Under the pieces are notes generated by a model. That model worked only from the letters and a program-made list of their open reading frames with translations. It was not told where the DNA came from and did no database searches. A program made the position numbers and the translations under genes. This document shows, in pieces, positions 43,139 through 52,122 of a stretch of 64,000 nucleotides of DNA; positions within the stretch are counted from its first letter, which is position 1, and the number at the start of each line of letters is the position of its first letter. The DNA comes from DASQPR01 sp963797675 (GTDB taxonomy: Bacteria; Actinomycetota; Actinomycetes; Mycobacteriales; Micromonosporaceae): positions 682,001 through 746,000 of the forward strand of contig CAWCQQ010000007.1 of NCBI GenBank assembly GCA_963797675.1. Direction: 5' to 3'.

Positions 43139-44086
43139 GTGAAAGACTCGACTGTGACAGTACTACGAACCGATCAGGTTGCCGAAGAACGCGACCTAGT
43201 CGGCGTCTACCTCCACGAGATTTCCAGGACTCCGCTACTCGACGCGGTGCAGGAAGTTGATCTGTCCCGCGATATTGAAGCCGGCTTGTACGCCGAATAC
43301 CTGCTCGACCAGGACGAAATCCCGGAGCGGTGGAACCCTGCCGACCTGCGCGGCATGATCAAGCGCGGTGAGACCGCGAAGGATCTGTTCATCCGTGCCA
43401 ACCTGCGGCTCGTGGTGTCGATCGCACGTCGTTACGTGCGCAGCGGCATGCCGATGCTGGATTTGATCCAGGAAGGCAACACCGGCCTGGTTCGTGCGGT
43501 CGAGAAGTTCGACTACGAGCGTGGCTTCAAGTTCTCGACCTACGCGACGTGGTGGATCCGACAGGCGATCAGCCGCGCCATCGCGCAGCAGGAGCGCACC
43601 GTCCGGCTGCCCGTACACCTGGTCGAAGACGTGAACCGGATGCGCAACGTGGTCCGCCAGCTCACCCGTGAGTTCGGCGCCGACCCCGAGCCCGCGCAGG
43701 TCGCGGCCGCTCTGGGCGTGTCGGTCGAGCGGATCGGCGAGCTCAAGCGCTGGTCCCAGGACACGGTTTCGCTGGATACACCGGTCGGCGACGACGGCGA
43801 TACCCGCCTCGGCGACCTCGTTTCCGACACCGACGCGCCGTCGCCCGAGGATCTCGTCCTCGCGGCTATGGAGCGCAACCGCATTGCCGGGCTGCTCGGG
43901 CACCTCGATGACCGGTCCGCCGGCATCATGCGTGCGCGCTACGGCCTGGAAGACGGTCGCGAGCACTCGCTGACCGAGGTGGCTTCGCGCTTTTCGCTCT
44001 CCCGCGAGCGGATCCGCCAGCTCGAAATCCAGGCACTCGGGCGGCTTCGCGAGCTGGCCCGCGCCGAAGGCCTCAAGGCCGCGTAA
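43139..44086 (+). CDS. RNA polymerase sigma factor, principal-like (group 2)
   Basis: A 315-residue sigma-70 factor. Region 1.2 is 'DLVGVYLHEISRTPLLDA'; region 2 has 'RLVVSIARRYVRSGMPMLDLIQEGN' (core binding), 'GFKFSTYATWWIRQAI' (-10 recognition and melting); region 3 'LPVHLVEDVNRM'; region 4 'HSLTEVASRFSLSRERIRQLE' (-35 recognition). The N-terminal region 1.1 of the housekeeping factor is absent, which places it with HrdA/SigB-type group 2 factors. It starts with GTG after AGGGG. A terminator follows. It likely directs stationary-phase or stress genes, but targets are unknown. Confidence 0.93.
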   Translation: MKDSTVTVLRTDQVAEERDLVGVYLHEISRTPLLDAVQEVDLSRDIEAGLYAEYLLDQDEIPERWNPADLRGMIKRGETAKDLFIRANLRLVVSIARRYVRSGMPMLDLIQEGNTGLVRAVEKFDYERGFKFSTYATWWIRQAISRAIAQQERTVRLPVHLVEDVNRMRNVVRQLTREFGADPEPAQVAAALGVSVERIGELKRWSQDTVSLDTPVGDDGDTRLGDLVSDTDAPSPEDLVLAAMERNRIAGLLGHLDDRSAGIMRARYGLEDGREHSLTEVASRFSLSRERIRQLEIQALGRLRELARAEGLKAA

Positions 44087-44107
44087 CTCCCCCTGGTACG
44101 ACCCTTT

Positions 44108-44140
44108 GATCTCCGCCGGTGCTTGCTGCCGGCGGAGATC
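44108..44140. terminator. Bidirectional terminator after sigma gene
   Basis: GATCTCCGCCGG (44108-44119) and CCGGCGGAGATC (44129-44140) pair perfectly around a 9-base loop, between the convergent sigma and DUF1003 genes. Confidence 0.85.
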
Positions 44141-44148
44141 TTGGCGTT

Positions 44149-44610
44149 CTAACCCTTCACGAGGGCTTCCTTTAACTCGATGATCTGCTCGTGCATCTCC
44201 TTGTGATCGGCACGCAGCTGATCCAGGCTCTCGCACAGCGACTCGATCAGTCGCTCGGCCCGGCTGTCCGTCTCGTAGTCGTGCTGCGCCAGCTCCGACG
44301 CGATCTGATCGCTGCGCTTCGCGGCGATCAGCAGGATCGCTCCCTGCATCGCGGCAAGACAGCTCAGGACCAAGTTCAACAGGATAAAGGGGTACGCGTC
44401 GAAAGCCGATCGCCCTCGGATGCCGTTGTAGATCATCCAGATCGCGAGGAAGCCGAGTGCCGCGAACACGAATGCCCACGAACCCATGCTGTTGCGCATC
44501 CGGTCTGCGGCGCGTTCGCCCGTCGTCAGCTGATCCTCGGTGCGTACGGCCGGGTGCGCGTGCCAGCTGTGCACGAGGCGGGACATCGGGGAGGGGGTCT
44601 TGTCCGTCAT
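44149..44610 (-). CDS. DUF1003 membrane protein
   Basis: A 153-residue protein with two transmembrane helices ('WAFVFAALGFLAIWMIYNGI' and 'PFILLNLVLSCLAAMQGAIL') and the DUF1003 block 'FDAYPFILLNLVLS'. Both helices are joined by a short loop, and a C-terminal amphipathic helix of about 55 residues ('LAQHDYETDSRAERLIESLC') is probably a cytosolic coiled coil. Function of the family is unknown; members often sit near ion-transport genes. It is divergent from modA with about 240 bases between. Confidence 0.9.
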   Translation of the reverse strand: MTDKTPSPMSRLVHSWHAHPAVRTEDQLTTGERAADRMRNSMGSWAFVFAALGFLAIWMIYNGIRGRSAFDAYPFILLNLVLSCLAAMQGAILLIAAKRSDQIASELAQHDYETDSRAERLIESLCESLDQLRADHKEMHEQIIELKEALVKG

Positions 44611-44741
44611 GGCTCATCACCATGACATCCCGTCGCGGCCGGCGCCAGCCCCAGTCGCCGAACCGACTCTCGCCGCCGGTCGCTGCGAAGGCCGTGCGAG
44701 AGACCAGCGAATGAGATGCTGCCAAGCGGCGTTCCGTAATG

Positions 44742-44775
44742 AATACGATATGTTTTTGATCATATGACTCGTATT
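44742..44775. promoter_or_regulatory. Imperfect palindrome upstream of modA
   Basis: AATACGATATG (44742-44752) and CATATGACTCGTATT (44761-44775) form an inverted repeat with a 4-base bulge, about 75 bases before modA in an AT-rich island. It is a candidate operator for a molybdate-responsive (ModE-type) or other repressor. Confidence 0.5.
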
Positions 44776-44850
44776 TGCCGGCGTTTAGGATGGCGAATGT
44801 GGTGTGATCTCGCCGCACCCACACGCAACCCCGAACCCTAGGAGCGCTCC

Positions 44851-45636
44851 ATGTGGAAGTCTCGTAGTGCCGTTGCGCTCGCGATCATCGCGGCCCTCGC
44901 GCTCGCCGGATGCTCAAGCAGCGCTGCCAAGCCGACCAGCTCAGGCAGCACGCCGCCGGCACCGGTCACGCTCAACGTCTTGGCGGCCTCATCGCTGACC
45001 GGCACATTCACGAAGCTCGCGAGCGAGTTCGAGACCGCTCATCCCGGCGTCACGGTCAAGCTGGAGTTCGGCGGCAGCGCGACGCTGGCCACGCAGATCA
45101 CCCAGGGTGCGCCGGCCGACGTGTTCGCCGCCGCCTCACCCGCCACCATGAAGCAGGTCACCGACGCGGGTGACGCCGATGGCACGCCGGTGAACTTCGT
45201 CAGCAACAAGCTGGTCATCGCGGTGCCGACGGGCAACCCGAAGGGCATCACGTCGCTGGCCGACCTCACGAAGCCCGGCCTCAAGGTCGTGCTGTGCGAG
45301 GCGGACCAGCCATGCGGATCGGCCGCCACGAAGGCGCTGACCGCGAGCAACGTGAAGATCACGCCGGTATCGCTCGCGCCTGACGTCAAGTCCGCGCTCA
45401 ACTCGGTGGAACTCGGCGAGGCCGACGCGGCACTGGTCTACCAGACCGACGCGCTGGCATCGGGCGGCAAGGTCGACGGCGTACAGTTCCCGGAATCGGC
45501 ATCGGCCATCAACGAATACCCGATCGTCGCGCTCAAGGCCTCGAAGAACCCCGATGACGCCAGCGCATTCGTCACGTTCATCGAGTCACCGGCGGCGTTG
45601 ACGGAGTTCGAAGCGGCTGGATTCCTGGCACCGTAA
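44851..45636 (+). CDS. modA: Molybdate ABC transporter, substrate-binding lipoprotein
   Basis: A 261-residue exported lipoprotein with lipobox in 'IIAALALAGCSSS'. The mature part matches ModA: 'LNVLAASSLTGTFTKLASEF', 'FGGSATLATQITQGAPADVFA', 'VPTGNPKGITSLADLTKPG' and 'ALVYQTDALASGGKV'. It binds molybdate or tungstate outside the membrane and delivers it to ModB. An AGGAGC ribosome site precedes the ATG. It leads a three-gene operon with modB and modC; the MOSC protein elsewhere in the window is a user of the same metal cofactor. Confidence 0.95.
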   Translation: MWKSRSAVALAIIAALALAGCSSSAAKPTSSGSTPPAPVTLNVLAASSLTGTFTKLASEFETAHPGVTVKLEFGGSATLATQITQGAPADVFAAASPATMKQVTDAGDADGTPVNFVSNKLVIAVPTGNPKGITSLADLTKPGLKVVLCEADQPCGSAATKALTASNVKITPVSLAPDVKSALNSVELGEADAALVYQTDALASGGKVDGVQFPESASAINEYPIVALKASKNPDDASAFVTFIESPAALTEFEAAGFLAP

Positions 45637-45658
45637 GCGTTTCCCCGACGGGACATCA

Positions 45659-46465
45659 GTGGTACGAGCACGCAACGAGCAGCACCGTGGTCCGACCGCG
45701 GTGCTGCTCGTCCCTGCGATCATCGGTCTGCTCTTTCTCGTCCTGCCGTTATTCGGCCTGCTATGGCGGGCGCCGTGGAAATCGATCGTTCAACGGCTCT
45801 CGCAGCCGGGCGCGCTGACCGCGCTCTGGCTGTCGCTGGAGACCGGTGCCATCACGACGGCGATCTGCCTGGTGCTCGGCGTCCCGATCGCGTTCCTGCT
45901 GGCCCGTACGACGTTTCCGGGTCTGCGGCTGGTCCGGGCGCTCGTGCTGCTGCCGGTGATCCTGCCGCCCGTGGTCGGCGGCGTCGCGCTGCTCACCGCG
46001 TTCGGCCGGGCCGGACTGATCGGCCAGTGGGCGTACAAGTGGTGGGGCTTTTCGCTGCCGTTCACCACGCCGGCCGTCGTCCTCGCCCAGACGTTCGTCG
46101 CCATGCCGTTCCTGATCCTTGCCGTCGAGGGCGCGCTGCGCGGTGCGGATTCCCGCTTCGAAGAGGCGGCCGCGACGCTCGGCGCATCCCGCTGGACCGC
46201 GTTTCGGCGGATCACGCTGCCCCTCGTGCTGCCCGGCATCGGTGCCGGTGCGGTGCTGTGCTTCGCCCGAGCGCTCGGCGAATTCGGGGCCACGATCACG
46301 TTCGCCGGCAACTTCCCCGGCACCACGCAGACCATGCCGCTGGCGGTCTACCAGACGCTCGAGGATGATCCGTTCACGGCGATCGTGCTGAGTCTGATGC
46401 TCGTGGTCGTGTCGCTGGTGATCCTGGTCAGCCTGCGCGGCAAGTGGCTGGATCGCGCGGCGTGA
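45659..46465 (+). CDS. modB: Molybdate ABC transporter, permease
   Basis: A 268-residue inner-membrane permease with five to six transmembrane helices. The ABC-coupling EAA loop is 'EEAAATLGASRWTAFRRITLPLVLPG', read here in two parts: EEAAATLGASRW and ITLPLVLPGI. 'ARALGEFGATITFAGN' is the ModB/CysT block just after. GTG at 45659 is used (GGGA upstream); it follows modA by 22 bases. The stop overlaps the GTG of modC by three bases (GTGA). Confidence 0.94.
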   Translation: MVRARNEQHRGPTAVLLVPAIIGLLFLVLPLFGLLWRAPWKSIVQRLSQPGALTALWLSLETGAITTAICLVLGVPIAFLLARTTFPGLRLVRALVLLPVILPPVVGGVALLTAFGRAGLIGQWAYKWWGFSLPFTTPAVVLAQTFVAMPFLILAVEGALRGADSRFEEAAATLGASRWTAFRRITLPLVLPGIGAGAVLCFARALGEFGATITFAGNFPGTTQTMPLAVYQTLEDDPFTAIVLSLMLVVVSLVILVSLRGKWLDRAA

Positions 46466-47517
46466 GTGCACGTGGTCTGACGGCGCACCTCGTCGCCGTA
46501 CGGGGGGTCTTCCGTCTCGACGTGTCACTCGACGTGGCGGCCGGCGAGGTGGTCGCGTTGCTCGGTCCGAACGGCGCCGGGAAATCGACCGCGCTGCGGA
46601 TATTGGCCGGGCTCGTACCGCTCGACAGCGGCTCGATCACGCTCGACGGCGACGAGATCGCCGGCCCGGACATGTCTCGCCCACCGGAAGACCGTCGAGT
46701 CGGCGTCGTGTTCCAGGACTACCTGCTGTTTCCGCACATGTCGGCGCTGGACAACGTCGCGTTCGGGCCGCGCTGCGCCGGCCAGTCCCGAGCGTCGGCC
46801 CGGTCCATCGCGACCGGCTGGCTCGCCCGGATGGGCCTCGCCGAAGTGGCCGGCGTCAAGCCCTCCAGCCTCTCCGGCGGGCAGGCACAGCGGGTGGCGC
46901 TGGCCCGCGCGCTCGCGACCGCACCGACGTTGCTGCTGCTCGACGAGCCGTTGGCGGCGCTCGATGCTCGTACGAGGTTGACCGTACGGTCGGATCTGCG
47001 CCGGCATCTCGCGGACTTCGAGGGCGCGACGCTGATGGTCACCCACGATCCGCTGGACGCGATGGTGCTCGCGGATCGGATCGTCGTGATCGAGGACGGG
47101 AGCATCGTCCAGTCCGGTACGCCGGCCGAGATCGTACGGCGACCGCGTACCGACTATGTGGCCCGGCTGGCCGGCCTGAATCTCTATCGGGGCGAGGCCG
47201 GCCCGGACGGTGTCGATCTCGCCGGTGGCGGCCGTTTCATCGTGGACGACGACGCCAGCGGAGACGTGTTCGTGGCATTCTCGCCGAGCGCCGTTTCCAT
47301 CTATCCCCAGCGGCCCGAAGGCAGTCCTCGCAACGTCTGGCCGGTCGTGGTGGCCGGCGTCGAGCAGTACGGCGACCGGGTCCGGGTGGAGTTCGCGGGT
47401 ACGCCACCGGTCGCCGCCGAGGTGACCACGGCCGCCGCGGCTGAGCTGGATCTCGTACCCGGCCGGGACGTCTGGGTCGCCGTGAAGGCCACCGAAACGC
47501 GGGCGTATCCCGCTTAG
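46462..47517 (+). CDS. modC: Molybdate ABC transporter, ATP-binding protein
   Basis: A 351-residue ATPase that powers ModB. Walker A is 'LGPNGAGKSTALRILAG', the Q-loop 'GVVFQDYLLFPHMSALDNV', the signature 'LSGGQAQRVALARALA', Walker B 'LLLLDEPLAALDAR' and the switch His in 'MVTHDPLDAM'. The C-terminal 110 residues form a TOBE/MOP-type domain ('GVEQYGDRVRVEFAG'), expected to bind the oxyanion. GTG at 46462 is chosen because it overlaps the modB stop and gives a normal N-terminus. A terminator follows 14 bases after the stop. Confidence 0.94.
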   Translation: MSARGLTAHLVAVRGVFRLDVSLDVAAGEVVALLGPNGAGKSTALRILAGLVPLDSGSITLDGDEIAGPDMSRPPEDRRVGVVFQDYLLFPHMSALDNVAFGPRCAGQSRASARSIATGWLARMGLAEVAGVKPSSLSGGQAQRVALARALATAPTLLLLDEPLAALDARTRLTVRSDLRRHLADFEGATLMVTHDPLDAMVLADRIVVIEDGSIVQSGTPAEIVRRPRTDYVARLAGLNLYRGEAGPDGVDLAGGGRFIVDDDASGDVFVAFSPSAVSIYPQRPEGSPRNVWPVVVAGVEQYGDRVRVEFAGTPPVAAEVTTAAAAELDLVPGRDVWVAVKATETRAYPA

Positions 47518-47530
47518 CGGCTACGTGCAC

Positions 47531-47570
47531 TCCGCAGGGAACATGCCGGTGAGGACATGTTCCCTGCGGA
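47531..47570. terminator. Perfect 15-bp bidirectional terminator
   Basis: TCCGCAGGGAACATG (47531-47545) pairs exactly with 47556-47570 around a 10-base loop, between the convergent modC and NlpC/P60 genes. Confidence 0.9.
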
Positions 47571-47575
47571 TGACG

Positions 47576-48544
47576 TTATTTGATGCGGCCGTAGCCGTAC
47601 GTCGACATCATGGTGATGCTGGAGATCTTGACGACGTCACCCGGCTGCGGAGCGTGGATGACCTGGTTGTTGCCGATGTAGATGGCAACGTGGTGCAAGT
47701 CGCCGCGCTCGTAGAACACGAGATCGCCGGGGCTCAACTCGCCGCGGGGGATGTGCACCGAATCCTTGTACTGCACAGCTGCCTCGTGATAGAGGTCGAT
47801 TCCGACGCTGCGGTAGGCCGCGAGGACAAGGCCGGAGCAGTCGTAGGAGCCGGGTCCGTCGGCCGCCCAGGCGTAGGGCTTGCCAAGCTGCTTGTACGCG
47901 AACGCCACGATCTTGCCGGCCCGCCCCGGGATGTACGGCGGGATCGCGTGCGACGTACTCGACTTGACCGTCGACGAGCCGTAGGCCTTGGCACGCAGCG
48001 CGTACAGGCTGGTCAGCTTGGTGTTGATCGTTGCCTTTTGAGCCGTGAGGCTGGCACGCTGCGACGTCTCGGCGGAGATCAGGTTGTCGAGTTTCTGCTT
48101 TTCCTGGTTGTACTTGTCGATCGCCGCCTGATAGGTCGCGACGTCCTTCTTCGCGTCCTTGGCGAGCTCGTTCAAGGTGCCCAGGGCATTGAGCATGTCG
48201 TCCGTGGTGTCCGACGCGACGAGCGTCGACAACGTGCCGACCGATCCCCGCATGTACGCCTCGGAGGCGAGTGCGCCGACCTGATCATGCGCTGCCTGCG
48301 AGGCTTGCAGCGTCGGTCCGATTTGCGACTGCAGCAATTTCGACGCAGTTTCGTTGTCCTTGAGCTGCTGATTTACGCCGTCGTACTGTTCAACGATCTT
48401 TTCCAGAGCATTCGACTGGGAGTCGATCTGTTGTTGGATGGACTTTGTCGATGGGGCTGCGTCGGCCGGCGTCGCCGTGGCGATGAGACCGGCAACGGCT
48501 GCGCCGAGAATCGTGGCGCGCAGCATCCTTCGCGCGGTGCGCAA
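47576..48544 (-). CDS. Secreted NlpC/P60 hydrolase with coiled coil (RipA/PcsB-like)
   Basis: A 322-residue exported peptidoglycan hydrolase. A signal peptide ends near 'ATPADAAP'. Residues about 30-190 are a long coiled coil ('QQQIDSQSNALEKIVEQYDG', 'DVATYQAAIDKYNQEKQKLD'), then the NlpC/P60 domain with 'GPGSYDCSGLVLAAYRS' (Cys near 234), 'LHHVAIYIGNNQ' (His near 285) and 'VIHAPQPGDVVK'. The coiled coil likely mediates contact with an FtsEX-type regulator, as in RipC or PcsB. TTG at 48544 is chosen for its AGGAG 9 bases upstream; ATG 48526 is an alternative. A ydaO riboswitch leads the gene, and the reading frame is intact. Confidence 0.9.
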   Translation of the reverse strand: MRTARRMLRATILGAAVAGLIATATPADAAPSTKSIQQQIDSQSNALEKIVEQYDGVNQQLKDNETASKLLQSQIGPTLQASQAAHDQVGALASEAYMRGSVGTLSTLVASDTTDDMLNALGTLNELAKDAKKDVATYQAAIDKYNQEKQKLDNLISAETSQRASLTAQKATINTKLTSLYALRAKAYGSSTVKSSTSHAIPPYIPGRAGKIVAFAYKQLGKPYAWAADGPGSYDCSGLVLAAYRSVGIDLYHEAAVQYKDSVHIPRGELSPGDLVFYERGDLHHVAIYIGNNQVIHAPQPGDVVKISSITMMSTYGYGRIK

Positions 48545-48559
48545 AATGCAAACACTCCT

Positions 48560-48700
48560 TCTTCCCACATGCCGCCTACCGGGTTAGCTGACGGATTCGG
48601 GCGGGAAGAACGCCCTACCACGAGCGGATGCGCGCGGATTCACCCCGACTACCTGGGTCCCCGATTCGCTGCCCTACTGTGGATCTTCGGGTCCTAGCGC
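48560..48700 (-). promoter_or_regulatory. ydaO/yuaA c-di-AMP riboswitch
   Basis: On the minus strand CGAATCCGTCAGCTAACCCG then GTAGGCGG is the class hallmark, ending about 15 bases before the ribosome site. Upstream segments GGGGACCCAGG and CGGGGTGAATCC match the conserved interior. The remaining roughly 250 bases up to GPP34 show no gene. Boundaries are approximate. Confidence 0.88.
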
Positions 48701-48948
48701 GATTCAGCGGCGCCGCGCCGGAGTCGGTTGGAGGTAACCGGCAAGTGGCCGATGCGGCTCACTCAACCTAGCGGGGTCATGGAAATACCGAAAGTTTGTA
48801 GGGGTGATGTGCCAGAGTCTCACCCATCTTAGGTAAATGTCGCAATCACCCAATGTCATGAGGCGGCTTCGCATCGTTATTAAGCGGTAACAGCAGGTCG
48901 CGTTGACGCCATGTGCAAATCAGTCTAAATCGGACTGAGGTCGGATCG

Positions 48949-49581
48949 TCACTCGCGATGTGCCCGATCCCACGTGACCGGCCCGAGATAGGTAATCGCT
49001 CCGGCCACGTTGCGGACGCTGGTGCCCAGCCAGTCGTCGGCGGCCCGGTGCCCGAAGCGTACGTGATCGGCCGGCGCATGCAGACCGAGCACGACGTCCA
49101 GCAACTCGCTACCCCACAGGACGACACCCAGGGTCATGGCCGGATTGTCGATGGCACCACCCGCGTCGAGCGATTCCTTCAGGGCGGTGCGGAGACTTTC
49201 GGCGAGATCCGCCGCGGACGGCAGTTCGACCAGGCGGTCCGCGCGTTCGCGATGGTGAGTGGCTCCGACTGCGAGACCCAGGCTGGCGGACAGCTCGTTG
49301 AACACCTGATATCCGAAGCTGCGCATCCACGTGAAGGGCAGCGCCGGCCGGGCATCGATCACGTTCTGCAGGATGCTGTCGACGATCGGGTCACCGGTCG
49401 GTTGCCAGCCGATGACCTTGACCGCGCCGGTGTGCTTGTTCAGCGTCACCCGGCCGCCGAGGCGCAGCTCCGCGAGGACGGCCGCGACCGCGCCGGCACG
49501 CGCGAGCACCGGCTCGGTCCGCAGACGTCCATGTGGCGAATACGCCAGGAGGATGAACTGCTCGGGCAGCGACAACGTCAC
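48949..49581 (-). CDS. GPP34 (Golgi phosphoprotein 3-like) family protein
   Basis: A 210-residue helical protein. 'LSLPEQFILLAYSPHGRL' is the typical N-terminus, followed by 'VLAELRLGGRVTL', the central helices, and 'VLGLHAPADHV'. Eukaryotic GPP34 binds phosphatidylinositol 4-phosphate; bacterial members are numerous in actinobacteria and their role is unknown, perhaps lipid or polyketide-linked. GTG at 49581 is chosen because the conserved motif begins three residues later; codons further upstream in frame are not protein-like. It is divergent from the FHA-ABC gene. Confidence 0.85.
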   Translation of the reverse strand: MTLSLPEQFILLAYSPHGRLRTEPVLARAGAVAAVLAELRLGGRVTLNKHTGAVKVIGWQPTGDPIVDSILQNVIDARPALPFTWMRSFGYQVFNELSASLGLAVGATHHRERADRLVELPSAADLAESLRTALKESLDAGGAIDNPAMTLGVVLWGSELLDVVLGLHAPADHVRFGHRAADDWLGTSVRNVAGAITYLGPVTWDRAHRE

Positions 49582-49654
49582 GGCACAGGACGATACCCGC
49601 GACGCGCGGCACCGACCAGGGACTATTCGATGACCGTAGGCTACCCGCCGACGT

Positions 49655-49693
49655 CCTACCACTCTGGACTCACATCCGGTGCAGAGTGGTAGG
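49655..49693. other. Inverted repeat between divergent genes
   Basis: CCTACCACTCT (49655-49665) and AGAGTGGTAGG (49683-49693) match perfectly with a 17-base spacer in the 254-base divergent region between GPP34 and the FHA-ABC gene. As the genes diverge it is not a terminator; an operator or small structured RNA is possible. Confidence 0.5.
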
Positions 49694-49835
49694 CACTCGC
49701 AACGATGTCCGGGGCACGGCGAGGACGCGACGCGGCGCGCAACCGGAGTGGCGTACAACATCTGACTGTGACTCTGGTATTTGATGCTGGTTTGACCGAC
49801 TGCCCAAAAGACCGAAAGTCCGTGATGATGTCCGA

Positions 49836-52122
49836 GTGACTGACGCGTCTCCTTTGCTCGCTGCCCCGCCTGCCCAACCGCGCGAACCGGATGCCGTGCA
49901 TCGCGCCGAAGATGTGCTGCGGATCGGGCGAAACGACAACAACGACATCGTCCTGCCGGACCTGCGGGCATCCGACTTCCACGCCGAGGTACACCGCGTC
50001 GGCGACGCGTGGCACGTGCACGAACTCGGCGGCGCGATCGGCCTGCACGTCAACGGCCACCGGGTTAAGCAGGCAACGTTGGCCAACGGCGACCGGCTCT
50101 CGGTCGGGCGGCACGACCTGGTCTTCAACGACGGCCGCCTGCATGAGTTCGTGGACCGCGGACCGGCCTCGCTCTACGCCGACGACCTGACCGTGCAGAT
50201 CGGCAAGAACACGCTGCTCGACGACGTCACGTTCGCGGTCCAGGAAGGGTCGCTGGTCGGCGTGATCGGCCCCAGCGGTTGCGGAAAGTCGACCCTGATC
50301 AAGGCGGTCACCGGGTTGCGGCCCGCGAATCAGGGCCAGGTCTCCTACGACGGCCGAAACCTTTATGACGAGTACGCCGAACTCCGCTACCGCATCGGCA
50401 TGGTGCCGCAGGACGACGTCCTGCATCGGCAGTTGACCGTGCGTACCGCGCTGCGTTTCGCCGCCTCTCTTCGCTTCGCCCACGACGTGCCGCGCAAGCA
50501 ACGGCATGCGCGCGTGGACGAGGTCATCGCGATGCTCGGCCTCAGCGAGCGTGCGAACCAGCGCATCGACACGCTCTCCGGTGGCCAGCGCAAACGGACG
50601 TCGGTGGCGCTCGAGCTGCTGACCGAACCGTCGCTGCTCTGCCTGGACGAGCCGACGTCCGGCCTGGATCCGGCGCTGGACCGTGACGTGATGCGCGAGC
50701 TTCGCCGGCTGGCCGACAACGGCCGTACGGTCGTCGTCGTCACGCACAGCGTGCTGCACCTGTCCATGTGCGACCGGGTGTTGGTGATGTGCCTGGGCGG
50801 CCGGATGGGATTCTTCGGGCCGCCGGACGAGGTGCTCGACTTCTTCGGCGCACAGGACTACGCCGACGTCTTCGAGATGATTACCAGCGATGCCACCGCG
50901 TGGGCGCAGCGCTATCGCAACTCGGACGCGTACCGGACGCATGTCGGTGACGTCGTGCTGGCCATGGCGCCGCCGGTGGGGAGCCGGATTCCGGCCCAAC
51001 GGACCGGCACGCCCGAGCCCGTCGCCGCGGAACCGGTTGCTGAGCCGGTTGCGGCTGAGCCGGCGGTGGTCGCGCTTGTCGTCCCGGACCCGGCCGAGCC
51101 GCTCGATGCGGCGCCGCCGGTAGCCGAGCCCGCTACCGCGGCATCGGTTGCGACGGAACCTGCTGCGACGGACTCTGTTGCGACGGAACCTGCTGGTGCG
51201 GCGCCGGTCGCGTCGGCTGTGCAGCACCGGCTGGACAGCGCCGGCGCGCAGACCCGCTGCGACGTCGCGGCCGATGCTCAAAGCCGGTGGCCGGACCGCA
51301 TTCGCCGGATTCCGGCAGTTTGCGACGCTGTCGGCTCGGATGACCGCGGTCATCTGTTCGGATCGCGGCTATGCGGCGTTCCTGCTCGGGCTTCCGCTCA
51401 TTCTGGCGCTGCTGACGCACTCCGTCCCCGGCGACCGGGGCCTCGGCCCCGATCCGACCTACAGCCTGGAGGCGCAGCGACTGCTAGTCGTGTTCATCGT
51501 CGGTGCCGCGTTCATGGGCATCGCGCTCGCGATCCGGGAGATCGTCAGCGAGGGCCCGATCTACGCCCGCGAGCGTGCGGTCGGCATCTCGGCCACCGCC
51601 TACCTGGGCTCGAAGCTGCTGGTCTTCCTGGTCATCGACGCGCTTCAGGTGCTGCTGTTCGTCTGGCTCGCACTGCTCGGTCGCAGCGGCCCGACGGTGC
51701 CGCTGGTGATCCACTGGTGGCCGCTGCTGGAGATCATCATCCCGGTCACGCTGGTCGCGTTCGCGTCGACCGTACTCGGCCTGGCGGTCAGCGCATTGGT
51801 GAAGACGGTCGAGCAGACCACGCCGGTCCTCGTCGTCACGGTGATGGCGCAGCTCGTCCTGTCCGGCGGCCTGTTCCAGGTGGCCGGCCAGCCGATCCTT
51901 GAGCAGATCTCCTGGCTCGCGCCCGCGCGGTGGGGCTTCGCCGCCACCGGATCGACGGTCAACCTGCTGTCCGAGGTGCCGCCGATCATCGCCGATCCGC
52001 TCTGGGTGCACACGGTCTCGGCATGGTGGCGATCGATCGCGTACCTGGTGATCCAAATCGTGGTGCTCGCGATCCTCGCCCGAATCGCGCTCCGCCGCTA
52101 CGAACCAGGACGCAAGAACTGA
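49836..52122 (+). CDS. FHA-domain ABC-2 transporter (ATPase plus permease), one frameshift
   Basis: A 761-residue fusion when corrected. Residues about 25-105 are a phosphothreonine-binding FHA domain ('VLRIGRNDNNDIVLPDLRAS', 'GLHVNGHRV'). Residues 110-340 are an ABCG-type ATPase: Walker A 'GPSGCGKSTLIKAVTG', signature 'LSGGQRKRTSVALELL', Walker B 'LLCLDEPTSGLDPAL'. An Ala/Pro/Glu/Val linker follows, with repeats such as 'AEPVAEPVAAEPA'. An extra base between 51230 and 51300 shifts the frame; then comes the ABC-2 permease with six helices ('LLGLPLILALLTHSVPGDRG', 'LAIREIVSEGPIYARERAVG', ending 'IALRRYEPGRKN'). Export under Ser/Thr-kinase control is the family's inferred role; the substrate is unknown. 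GTG start. Confidence 0.88.
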
